Made by a program: the position numbers and the translations under genes | From: Dehalococcoidia bacterium | GTDB taxonomy: Bacteria; Chloroflexota; Dehalococcoidia; UBA2979 | DNA: 6,248 nt | Assembly (NCBI GenBank): GCA_018700215.1 | Contig: JABIST010000258.1 | Coordinates: forward strand, 1 to 6,248 | Reading direction: 5' to 3' | Notes under the pieces: model-generated | The model's input: the letters and a program-made list of their open reading frames with translations, nothing else | What the model was told of the DNA's origin: nothing | The model's database searches: none | Shown: piece by piece, positions 1-6,248 of the stretch | Position numbering within the stretch: the first letter of the stretch is position 1 | Layout of the letters: each line of letters begins with the position of its first letter

Positions 1-16
1 CCCGGCTGCTGCCGGG
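1..16. terminator. GC-rich hairpin downstream of ftsH (possible terminator)
   Basis: A perfect 6-bp stem, CCGGGC-type arms (CCCGGC / GCCGGG) around a TGCT loop, lies at the window edge, 44 bp past the ftsH stop codon. On the plus strand it is followed by a weak pyrimidine stretch (CCCTTCTCATTT). On the ftsH strand any U-tract would lie outside the window. It could end transcription of ftsH, of a plus-strand gene to the left, or both. The call rests on symmetry and position only. Confidence 0.4.
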
Positions 17-60
17 CCCTTCTCATTTACCGCCGCACGGTTGAGTTGTCTTGGGTGATG

Positions 61-2034
<1,974 letters not shown>

Positions 2035-2039
2035 AGGTG

Positions 2040-2044
2040 CTCCT
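2040..2044 (-). promoter_or_regulatory. Ribosome binding site of ftsH
   Basis: AGGAG on the minus strand, 5 nt before the ATG at 2034. It decides the start: the in-frame GTG at 2049 lies upstream of this motif and has only a weak GGAA ahead of it. Confidence 0.7.
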
Positions 2045-2062
2045 GGCACTGGTTCCGATCGT

Positions 2063-2099
2063 CCGCCCGCACGTTGTCGTCAGTGACGCGCGCGGGCGG
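2063..2099 (-). promoter_or_regulatory. Stem-loop in the ftsH 5' leader
   Basis: CCGCCCGC (2063-2070) and GCGGGCGG (2092-2099) are perfect inverted repeats of 8 bp. Read as ftsH-strand RNA, the stem continues through a G.U pair (2091/2071) and two G-C pairs (2090/2072, 2089/2073). This gives 11 uninterrupted pairs with a 15-nt loop (2074-2088). On the plus strand the 2071/2091 position is an A.C mismatch, so the longer stem forms only in the ftsH direction. The 3' arm ends 18 nt before the Shine-Dalgarno. No U-tract follows, so it does not look like a classical attenuator. It could be a leader RNA structure affecting stability or translation, or a protein-binding operator in DNA. Function is inferred only. 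Confidence 0.5.
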
Positions 2100-2198
2100 T
2101 GAGAAACCCGGCGAGTAGTCATAACTCACTGTGATGCGGACGTTCGGTGAGCTCCGTTTGCTATGCGATTAAGTGTAGCACTGGGCACCGGCCACTCC

Positions 2199-2214
2199 GG
2201 GTGAGCGGTCACCC
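2199..2214. repeat. Inverted repeat GGGTGA-N4-TCACCC
   Basis: Perfect 6-bp arms separated by gcgg, in the middle of the ftsH/rnhB divergent spacer. The position suits an operator acting on either promoter. No known regulator motif is recognised, and a chance occurrence in GC-rich DNA is possible. Confidence 0.35.
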
Positions 2215-2322
2215 TGACGAACGGGGGTAATCAGCCCGTGCTTTTCAGAGGATTATCGACCGTTGAGCGCCTGGACTTGTGGCCCGAGAGGCTTTCTCTT
2301 GACTGCTTCAACGCAGGCGGCC

Positions 2323-2327
2323 GAGGA
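2323..2327 (+). promoter_or_regulatory. Ribosome binding site of rnhB
   Basis: GAGGA ends 7 nt before the ATG at 2335, which supports that start. Confidence 0.55.
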
Positions 2328-2334
2328 TGCATAG

Positions 2335-2991
2335 ATGGCGCAGCCCGTGAGATCAGGACGAACCCGGCCGAACTGGCGTGTGGAGCGTGAGATCTGGCGC
2401 TCTGGCGCGCTGCGGGTGGCCGGAGTGGACGAGGTGGGGCGTGGGCCGCTGGCGGGGCCGGTGGTGGCTGCTGCTGTGGTGCTACCGCGACGGCCCTCGG
2501 GCGACGTATCGCGGGCGAGCTGGATTGGCCAACTGCGTGACTCGAAGCAGCTCAGCGCGGTACGGCGCGAGGAGCTGGCGGCGATCATCCGAGAGCAATC
2601 GGACTATGGGATCGGGATGGTTTCGGCGCAGGTGATCGATCAGATCAACATTCTGCGGGCGACACGGCTTGCGATGTGGCGGGCCGTGGCGGCGCTGGGT
2701 GAGCCGCCGGATGCGCTGATTGTGGACGGTCGAGAGGTTGTTGCGGGGTCGATTGTGCAACGAGCCGAGGTAAAGGCGGACGAGCGCTGCTTCTCGGTCG
2801 CTGCGGCGAGCATTGTGGCGAAGGTGGCTCGCGATCAGTTGATGTGTGAGCTGGACGAGCGCTTTCCTGGCTACGGACTGGCGATCCACAAGGGCTATGG
2901 AACCGCGGTACATCTGGAGGCGTTGGAGCGTCTGGGCAGCAGCACGATTCATCGACTCTCGTTCGCGCCGGTCCGCGCGGCGCTGCGCTGA
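2335..2991 (+). CDS. rnhB: Ribonuclease HII
   Basis: Endonuclease that cuts the RNA strand of RNA:DNA hybrids and nicks 5' to single ribonucleotides left in DNA, starting ribonucleotide excision repair in the cytoplasm. The 218-aa product has the family motifs in order: GVDEVGRGPLAGP (30-42) with catalytic D32 and E33 and the ribose-sensing GRG (35-37), DSKQL (69-73), VDG with D131, then KAD with D149 followed by AAASIVAKVARD (156-167). It ends with KGYGT (186-190), H193 and HRLSF (206-210). All four DEDD metal ligands are therefore present and the length is typical. The N-terminal 20 residues are basic and variable. It is followed after 16 bp by yraN in the same direction, a common bacterial gene pairing, and the two are probably co-transcribed. 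Confidence 0.97.
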   Translation: MAQPVRSGRTRPNWRVEREIWRSGALRVAGVDEVGRGPLAGPVVAAAVVLPRRPSGDVSRASWIGQLRDSKQLSAVRREELAAIIREQSDYGIGMVSAQVIDQINILRATRLAMWRAVAALGEPPDALIVDGREVVAGSIVQRAEVKADERCFSVAAASIVAKVARDQLMCELDERFPGYGLAIHKGYGTAVHLEALERLGSSTIHRLSFAPVRAALR

Positions 2992-3007
2992 GCGGCTCGC
3001 AGGACCG

Positions 3008-3406
3008 ATGACCGACGCTGGAGCGCAGGACGACGGTGGACGTCGCAATCGCCTCGGCGCGACCGGAGAGCGGATCGCCGCCAACTACCTGGAGCAGCAA
3101 GGCTTTCGGATCATCGATCGCAACGTTCGTCGTCGCGAAGGCGAGGTGGACCTGATTGCGGTGGAACCGACGACGGAGACGCTGGTGTTCGTGGAGGTGA
3201 AGCTCCGGAAGTCGCGTGGCACGGGGAGCGCGATTGAGTCGCTCTCTGGTCGGAAGCAGGCGAGGTTGGTGGCGCTGGCGGAGGTGTACGCGGCGGAGCA
3301 TCCGGAGTTGCCGGCAGACCTGCGTGTGGATCTGGTAGCGATCGATCTTGCCTCGGACGGCTCGATCAGCTCGATCGAGCATGTGCGGAGTGCGGTGGAG
3401 GGGTAG
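3008..3406 (+). CDS. YraN family (UPF0102) endonuclease-like protein
   Basis: A 132-aa member of the UPF0102/YraN family, which has a restriction-endonuclease-like fold; its exact cellular role is not settled. Visible motifs are GERIAANYLEQQGFRIIDRN (20-39), REGEVDLIA (43-51) and LVFVEVK (59-65). E21, D48 and E63-x-K65 form the expected E...D...ExK nuclease-type centre. The end carries the usual RVDLVAID segment (106-113). Length is typical. The ATG at 3008 is preferred because it begins just after the rnhB stop and has AGGA at 3001-3004, though only 3 nt away. The reading frame stays open upstream inside rnhB, but that part overlaps a real gene. Co-transcription with rnhB is likely and suggests a nucleic-acid task, which is an inference. 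Confidence 0.93.
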   Translation: MTDAGAQDDGGRRNRLGATGERIAANYLEQQGFRIIDRNVRRREGEVDLIAVEPTTETLVFVEVKLRKSRGTGSAIESLSGRKQARLVALAEVYAAEHPELPADLRVDLVAIDLASDGSISSIEHVRSAVEG

Positions 3407-3418
3407 AGCGCAGATAGC

Positions 3419-3445
3419 AGAACGGACGCCTGAGGCGCCCGTTCT
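3419..3445. terminator. Symmetrical hairpin between convergent genes (likely bidirectional terminator)
   Basis: The arms 3419-3430 and 3434-3445 pair as AGAACGG/CCGTTCT plus CGCC/GGCG, with one A.C mismatch and a TGA loop: 11 pairs in 12. It sits 12 bp after the yraN stop and 28 bp from the stop of the opposing HDOD gene, where a shared terminator is expected. Neither side has a clear U-tract, so it may be a U-less or weak terminator, or an mRNA 3'-end stabiliser. Confidence 0.6.
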
Positions 3446-3473
3446 GGTGTGATTGATGCGGTAGCGAGCAGAG

Positions 3474-4292
3474 TCAGGCGGCCGCTTTGCCCGTCAGCGC
3501 GTTCTTGAACCAGTCCACGCGGTTGCGTAGGGATTCGACGCCACCGACCGAGGAGAGCAGCAGCTTCTGCTCGCGCTCCAGCTCGATCTCGCCTTCTTGT
3601 ACTTCGTGGCTGGCGACGAGGCCGTCGCCGTAGCCCAGCGAGTGAGCGAGGTTGCGCGCGTCGTGCACGGCTCGGGCGAGCGGGCTGGCTGTGCCATCGT
3701 GGTGGTCGCCAATGGCCTCGACGATGGCTTCGGGGAGGTTCCAGGCGGCGGCGATCTGCGCACCAGACTCCTGGTGGTCGTAGCCGAGGACCTGGCGCTC
3801 GGCCTCGCGAGCGTCTACGTCGTCTTCGTGGACGAGGCGCACTACCTCGGCGTACAGCTCTGGCTCACCCTGAGCCATTGCCATGCGACCGATGTCGTGC
3901 AGGAGGCCGGCGGTGAAACCGCCGCTGCCGCCGTTGGAGGCGCGCTGTTCCTGGTCAGTGATCACGGCGCAGGCCATCGCGTGGCCCCAGAGGTGATCGA
4001 TGTCCAGACCGCTCTTCTGCAGTTCGCTGAAGGAGGAGACGAGGACCATGCCGGTCACGATTCGGCGGGTGGTATCGAGGCCGATGCGGACGATCGCCCG
4101 GTCAGCGGAATCGACCCAGTTCACCGGCGCAGACGCAGCGGAGTTGGCTGCGCGCAGGACGGCCGACGTCATTGAGGGGTCGGTCTGCACGGTCTCGGAA
4201 ATCTGGGAGATCTGCGGTTCGTCCTGCTGGAGCAGCGTGAGTGCACGGGCCTGCGGCAGCGGTAGGACGGGAAGGTTAATTGGCTTGTTCAT
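3474..4292 (-). CDS. HDOD domain-containing protein
   Basis: A 272-aa protein made up mostly of one HDOD domain, a variant of the HD phosphohydrolase fold often found as a signalling or scaffold module in bacterial regulation. No attached receiver, GGDEF or EAL domain is present. The N-terminal part (about 6-60) has the typical pattern of an LPVLP entry, repeated helices and a TDPSMTSAVLRAANSA segment (37-52). The core keeps likely metal-site residues: H104 (LWGHA), H132-D133 (LLHDIGR), H173 (YDHQESG) and H197-H198 (IGDHHDG). AAWNLPEAI (182-190) is the usual signature before the HH pair. The retained set makes phosphohydrolase activity possible, though most HDOD proteins have no proven activity. 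No signal peptide or TM segment is seen. The ATG at 4292 is chosen because AAAGGG lies 6 nt upstream; a TTG two codons earlier has no space for a ribosome site. The gene is alone, convergent with yraN. Confidence 0.9.
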   Translation of the reverse strand: MNKPINLPVLPLPQARALTLLQQDEPQISQISETVQTDPSMTSAVLRAANSAASAPVNWVDSADRAIVRIGLDTTRRIVTGMVLVSSFSELQKSGLDIDHLWGHAMACAVITDQEQRASNGGSGGFTAGLLHDIGRMAMAQGEPELYAEVVRLVHEDDVDAREAERQVLGYDHQESGAQIAAAWNLPEAIVEAIGDHHDGTASPLARAVHDARNLAHSLGYGDGLVASHEVQEGEIELEREQKLLLSSVGGVESLRNRVDWFKNALTGKAAA

Positions 4293-4298
4293 TTGCAA

Positions 4299-4304
4299 CC
4301 CTTT
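4299..4304 (-). promoter_or_regulatory. Ribosome binding site of the HDOD gene
   Basis: AAAGGG on the minus strand, 6 nt before the ATG at 4292. It favours this ATG over the TTG at 4298. Confidence 0.6.
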
Positions 4305-4402
4305 CGAGCGTCACCTCACTGGATCATCGCCACTGAAAGCGGCTTCCGTAGGGCGTCTTAGGTATTTCCGATGCGTCCACAACGTGATTTCTGACTTGAT
4401 GA
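4305..4402. other. Divergent spacer between the HDOD gene and the 90-aa gene
   Basis: This stretch is richer in A and T than its surroundings and lies between two divergent genes, so it should hold both promoters. No confident -35/-10 pair was found. A direct repeat ATTTCCGA (4364-4371) and ATTTCTGA (4387-4394), starting 23 bp apart, is visible and could be a binding-site pair or chance. Confidence 0.35.
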
Positions 4403-4477
4403 ATGTGTTCGGCAGGGACGATGGCCGGCGGCAACGAAGACGCTCCCGCAGACGCGGCGTCAGTAAGGCTGAAGTGA
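4403..4477 (+). CDS. Possible short leader ORF overlapping the next start (TGATG)
   Basis: A 24-codon reading frame (ATG at 4403, internal ATG at 4421) ends in a TGA at 4475-4477. The last base of the TGA is the first base of the ATG of the 90-aa gene, a TGATG arrangement typical of translational coupling. The 18-residue version would read MAGGNEDAPADAASVRLK, with mostly G/C at third codon positions. The alternative frame across the same bases, an upstream extension of the 90-aa gene, would be a run of arginines and looks non-coding. AGGGA (4414-4418) lies only 2 nt before the second ATG, so initiation there is doubtful, and the first ATG lacks a clear site. It may be a coupled leader peptide, the remains of a frameshifted N-terminus, or chance. 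Confidence 0.3.
   Translation: MCSAGTMAGGNEDAPADAASVRLK
4465..4468 (+). promoter_or_regulatory. Ribosome binding site of the 90-aa gene
   Basis: AAGG ends 8 nt before the ATG at 4477. It supports this start over the in-frame ATG at 4399. Confidence 0.5.
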
Positions 4478-4749
4478 TGACTACCCGAAGTACTTCCGAG
4501 ACTGAACTGGATGTGGCGCTTGAGGACGAGCAGGCCTACGCCCGCCACTCCTATCACGAGTATGTAGGCGCCTGGAACGATCTGGTTCAGAAGCTTGAGG
4601 CTGCACGCGGGGCCGGCGATCTTTCGATGGCCGCGCGTCTGGCGGAGGAATTGCGCCACATCTGGCCGCAGCCAGCCGATGTCTCACACGTGGCCTGGAT
4701 CGCTGAGCCGGAGCGCGAGATTGCACTCTCCTCCGATCGGGGGCTCTAG
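4477..4749 (+). CDS. Small acidic protein of unknown function (90 aa)
   Basis: I do not recognise a family. The product is acidic and hydrophilic with no signal peptide or TM segment, so it is probably cytoplasmic. Residues 1-20 are Thr/Ser/Glu-rich and probably disordered. Residues about 20-65 look helical, with an aromatic patch (YARHSYHEYVGAWNDL) followed by an amphipathic segment rich in Ala, Leu, Glu and Arg (QKLEAARGAGDLSMAARLAE) that could pair as a helical hairpin. The end carries three tryptophans (at the 30s, WPQP and VAWIAEPE). Codon use matches the neighbouring genes. The start at 4477 has AAGG at good spacing; the in-frame ATG at 4399 would add 26 residues, arginine-rich and implausible. 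It is divergent from the HDOD gene and meets pdxA tail to tail, sharing the CTAG that contains both stops. The opposite-strand open frame looks less like protein. Confidence 0.65.
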   Translation: MTTRSTSETELDVALEDEQAYARHSYHEYVGAWNDLVQKLEAARGAGDLSMAARLAEELRHIWPQPADVSHVAWIAEPEREIALSSDRGL

Positions 4750-5756
4750 CCGCTCGAGATTGACCGCCCCGTGGCGAGGGCGATTGCGAGTTTGATGGCC
4801 TCCACCATGCTGGTGGCCTGAGCACGATTCTGTCCGGCGATATCGAACGCGGTCCCGTGGTCCACCGATGTGCGGAGGAAGGGGAGACCGAGGTTCACGC
4901 TGACGCTCTCCTCGAATCCGTGCACCTTGATCGGGATGTGGCCCTGATCGTGGTACATCACCACGATCACGTCGTGGAGCCCCTCGATTCCCTGATTGAA
5001 GATCGAATCCGCTGGGACTGGTCCGCGCGCGTCGATGCCTTCGCTGAGCGCATCGGCGATTGCCGGCGCGATTTCGTCCTGCTCGGTGGTGCCGATCAGG
5101 CCGCCGTCGCTGCCGTGGGGGTTGAGTGCGGCGACGCCGATCCTGGGGCGCTGGAACCCCCAGCGGGTGAAGTGCTGGTGTGTGACGCGGATCGCGCGGA
5201 GGACGTGCTCGCGGGTGACGTAGGCGCAGGCATCGGAGAGCGACAGGTGAGTGGAGAGGTGCATGCAGCGGAGTTGGCCACTGACGAGCATGGTGGCGAC
5301 GTAGCTTGAGCCGGTGAGGCGCTTGAAGACCTCTTGATGGCCAGTGTCGTCGATTCCGGCGCTGCGCCAGGCTGATTTGTTGACCGGCGCGGTTGAGATC
5401 GCGTCGATGGCGCCGTCGATGGCGAGGCGGGCGGCGGTCTCGACCCAGGCGTGTGAGGCTTGAGCCGAGGTGGTGGACAGCTCGCCAGTGGGGAAGCCCG
5501 AGGTTGGCGCATCGGCGACCTCGAGGACGTCGATGGTGGAGGCGGTGCTGGCGGCGTCCGCGGGCGCGGTGATCGCGCGGACCTGGGCGCCGGTGCCGGT
5601 CTGGGCGACGGCGGCTTGCATCGGCTCGAGAGCTCCGATGACGAAGAGGCGCGCGGCCTCGTGTAGTGCGGGGTTGGCGAGGGCTTTGGCGACGACCTCG
5701 GGACCAACGCCGGAGGGGTCGCCGAGGGTGATGGCGATCAGTGGACGGTCGGTCAT
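4746..5756 (-). CDS. pdxA: PdxA family 4-phospho-hydroxy acid dehydrogenase (PdxA or PdxA2)
   Basis: An NAD-dependent, divalent-metal dehydrogenase. Canonical PdxA oxidises 4-phosphohydroxy-L-threonine in pyridoxal phosphate synthesis; the PdxA2 group acts on D-threonate/D-erythronate 4-phosphate. The 336-aa protein starts with ITLGDPSGVGPE (9-20). The three metal histidines are H140 (TGHQE), H170 (STHLSL) and H269 (MYHDQG). Other family motifs are STAPVNK (121-127), NPHGSDGG (212-219), GPVPADSIF (245-253), and LRTSVDHGTAFDIAG (294-308). Length is normal. GHIPIKVHGF after MYHDQ and the C-terminal SMVEAIKLAIALA resemble PdxA2 as I remember it, so the substrate is uncertain. Chloroflexota may make PLP by the PdxS/PdxT route, which would fit a non-B6 role (inference). 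The ATG at 5756 has AAGGAG 7 nt upstream; the frame stays open to 5960 but overlaps the upstream gene. Probably co-transcribed with the DUF6174-like gene. Confidence 0.93.
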   Translation of the reverse strand: MTDRPLIAITLGDPSGVGPEVVAKALANPALHEAARLFVIGALEPMQAAVAQTGTGAQVRAITAPADAASTASTIDVLEVADAPTSGFPTGELSTTSAQASHAWVETAARLAIDGAIDAISTAPVNKSAWRSAGIDDTGHQEVFKRLTGSSYVATMLVSGQLRCMHLSTHLSLSDACAYVTREHVLRAIRVTHQHFTRWGFQRPRIGVAALNPHGSDGGLIGTTEQDEIAPAIADALSEGIDARGPVPADSIFNQGIEGLHDVIVVMYHDQGHIPIKVHGFEESVSVNLGLPFLRTSVDHGTAFDIAGQNRAQATSMVEAIKLAIALATGRSISSG

Positions 5757-5763
5757 CGGCTGG

Positions 5764-5769
5764 CTCCTT
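5764..5769 (-). promoter_or_regulatory. Ribosome binding site of pdxA
   Basis: A full AAGGAG on the minus strand, 7 nt before the ATG at 5756. It fixes the start and rules out the 68-residue, Pro/Ser/Arg-rich in-frame extension upstream. Confidence 0.8.
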
Positions 5770-5856
5770 GTGCGCCTCGGCGGTTGGAGTGCAGGACAGC
5801 AGAGCGGAGGGCGCGGCGCAAGGGGGGTGGGGTGACGGCGGGCTGGCGGTTGGCGG

Positions 5857-6248
5857 CTATTCGAGCGGTTCGAGGGCGAGAACGGTGAGCGAGAGGCCGC
5901 CGTCGACGGCGATGGCTTCGAGATCGAGTTGGACTTCGAGGGGGTAGCCGAGGAGGTCATCGTAGGTGACGGCGGTGGCGAGGCCGGCGGCGAGGGTTGA
6001 GGCGATGGTGACGAACAGGTCGTCGACGGTGGTGGTGGCGTCCTCGGGCGTTGTCTGGGCGCTGGTGGAGGAGGATGAGAGGACCACGGCGTCTTCGATG
6101 CGGAGGCTGATTGGGGCGGTCCACTCTGGCGGGCATTGGCAGTGGTGCTGGATGCGCAGGTAGTAACGGGTGATGGCGGCAGTGGTCCAGCGGGCGCGGG
6201 CGGCGTTGAGGTTGTTGATCGCCTCGATGTCGCAGTTCTCTTCGACGG
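5857..6248 (-). CDS. DUF6174-like protein, C-terminal part (5' end outside window)
   Basis: The frame is open from the window edge to a TAG at 5857-5859, giving 129 visible residues; the start and any signal peptide or lipobox lie outside. A naive start at the GTG at 6087 would cut the domain. The pattern matches DUF6174 as I remember it: a tryptophan and tyrosine segment (ARARWTTAAITRYYLRIQ), a CxC motif (HHCQCPPEW), a beta-rich stretch ending before a Ser/Thr-rich linker, then TVDDLFVTIASTLAAG, a VTYDDLLGYPLEVQLDLEA strand pair and a closing hydrophobic strand. Function is unknown; members are often secreted or lipoproteins, and the CxC pair could form a disulfide. The gene lies 100 bp upstream of pdxA in the same direction, with no hairpin terminator seen between, so the two may share a transcript without sharing a function. 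Confidence 0.7.
   Translation of the reverse strand, partial: VEENCDIEAINNLNAARARWTTAAITRYYLRIQHHCQCPPEWTAPISLRIEDAVVLSSSSTSAQTTPEDATTTVDDLFVTIASTLAAGLATAVTYDDLLGYPLEVQLDLEAIAVDGGLSLTVLALEPLE

Larger units (their letters stand above)
2100..2334. other. Divergent intergenic region between ftsH and rnhB
   Basis: The remainder of the 300-bp spacer (2035-2334) from which ftsH and rnhB diverge, so it should contain both promoters. I found no convincing -35/-10 pair. A TTGACT at 2299-2304 matches a -35 box but has no good -10 at 16-18 bp. TACACT on the minus strand (about 2174-2179) is a possible ftsH -10 without a clear -35. Small inverted repeats are present: TCAC-T-GTGA (2126-2134), AGTG-tag-CACT (2172-2182) and GGGTGA-gcgg-TCACCC (2199-2214). 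No plausible gene or structural RNA was seen. Confidence 0.5.

Noticed and set aside
2176..2184. CIRCE (HrcA operator)-like half site near ftsH
   Set aside because: GTAGCACTG resembles the half site TTAGCACTC, but the second half is absent at the expected 9-bp spacing.
2299..2304. TTGACT as a -35 box for rnhB
   Set aside because: Good hexamer, but no acceptable -10 box at 16-18 bp, and the region between it and the start codon is too short.
2482..3382. Open minus-strand frames opposite rnhB and yraN
   Set aside because: Arg/Pro/Ser-rich translations with no family pattern, antisense to two well-supported genes.
4324..4659. 111-codon minus-strand frame overlapping the 90-aa gene and its leader
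   Set aside because: No ribosome site seen and its codon use is less coding-like. The plus-strand frame has a Shine-Dalgarno and ends exactly at pdxA, so the minus frame is probably a shadow.
5821..5846. G-quadruplex on the plus strand
   Set aside because: Only three separate runs of at least three G are present within a short span, so a canonical quadruplex is not supported.
5757..5960. In-frame N-terminal extension of pdxA (68 residues)
   Set aside because: Ser/Pro/Arg-rich and overlaps the DUF6174-like gene. The ATG at 5756 has a full AAGGAG at the right distance and starts the conserved domain.

Overview
This window is ordinary bacterial chromosome, with no sign of mobile elements, RNA genes or CRISPR. 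It is rich in G and C, has short intergenic gaps, and most genes have a Shine-Dalgarno sequence a few bases ahead of the start. The FtsH protein, with its short extracytoplasmic part and the conserved segment after TM2, recalls FtsH of Chloroflexota (Dehalococcoidia/SAR202-like). That assignment rests on memory of family sequences and is only a moderate-confidence inference.

Layout, left to right. (1) A short GC hairpin at 1-16. (2) ftsH on the minus strand (61-2034), encoding the membrane AAA+ zinc protease. (3) A 300-bp divergent spacer (2035-2334) holding a strong stem-loop in the ftsH leader and several GTGA/TCAC inverted repeats. (4) A plus-strand pair, rnhB (RNase HII, 2335-2991) and a yraN/UPF0102 nuclease-like gene (3008-3406), 16 bp apart and probably co-transcribed. 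(5) A symmetrical hairpin at 3419-3445 in the convergent gap. (6) A minus-strand HDOD-domain protein (3474-4292). (7) A divergent spacer leading to a short plus-strand gene of unknown function (90 aa, 4477-4749), preceded by a possible leader ORF that overlaps its start as TGATG. (8) A PdxA-family dehydrogenase on the minus strand (4746-5756), whose stop codon shares a CTAG palindrome with the stop of the 90-aa gene. (9) The C-terminal 129 residues of a DUF6174-like protein (minus strand, 5857 to beyond the window end), upstream of pdxA in the same direction.

The genes do not form one pathway. They cover membrane protein quality control (FtsH), RNA:DNA hybrid removal (RNase HII) with its usual neighbour YraN, a probable signalling scaffold (HDOD), and a vitamin B6 or sugar-acid phosphate dehydrogenase (PdxA/PdxA2). 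I did not find a clear new multi-gene system. The items most worth a second look are the ftsH leader stem-loop, the leader ORF coupled to the orphan 90-aa gene, and the PdxA2-like features of the PdxA protein.
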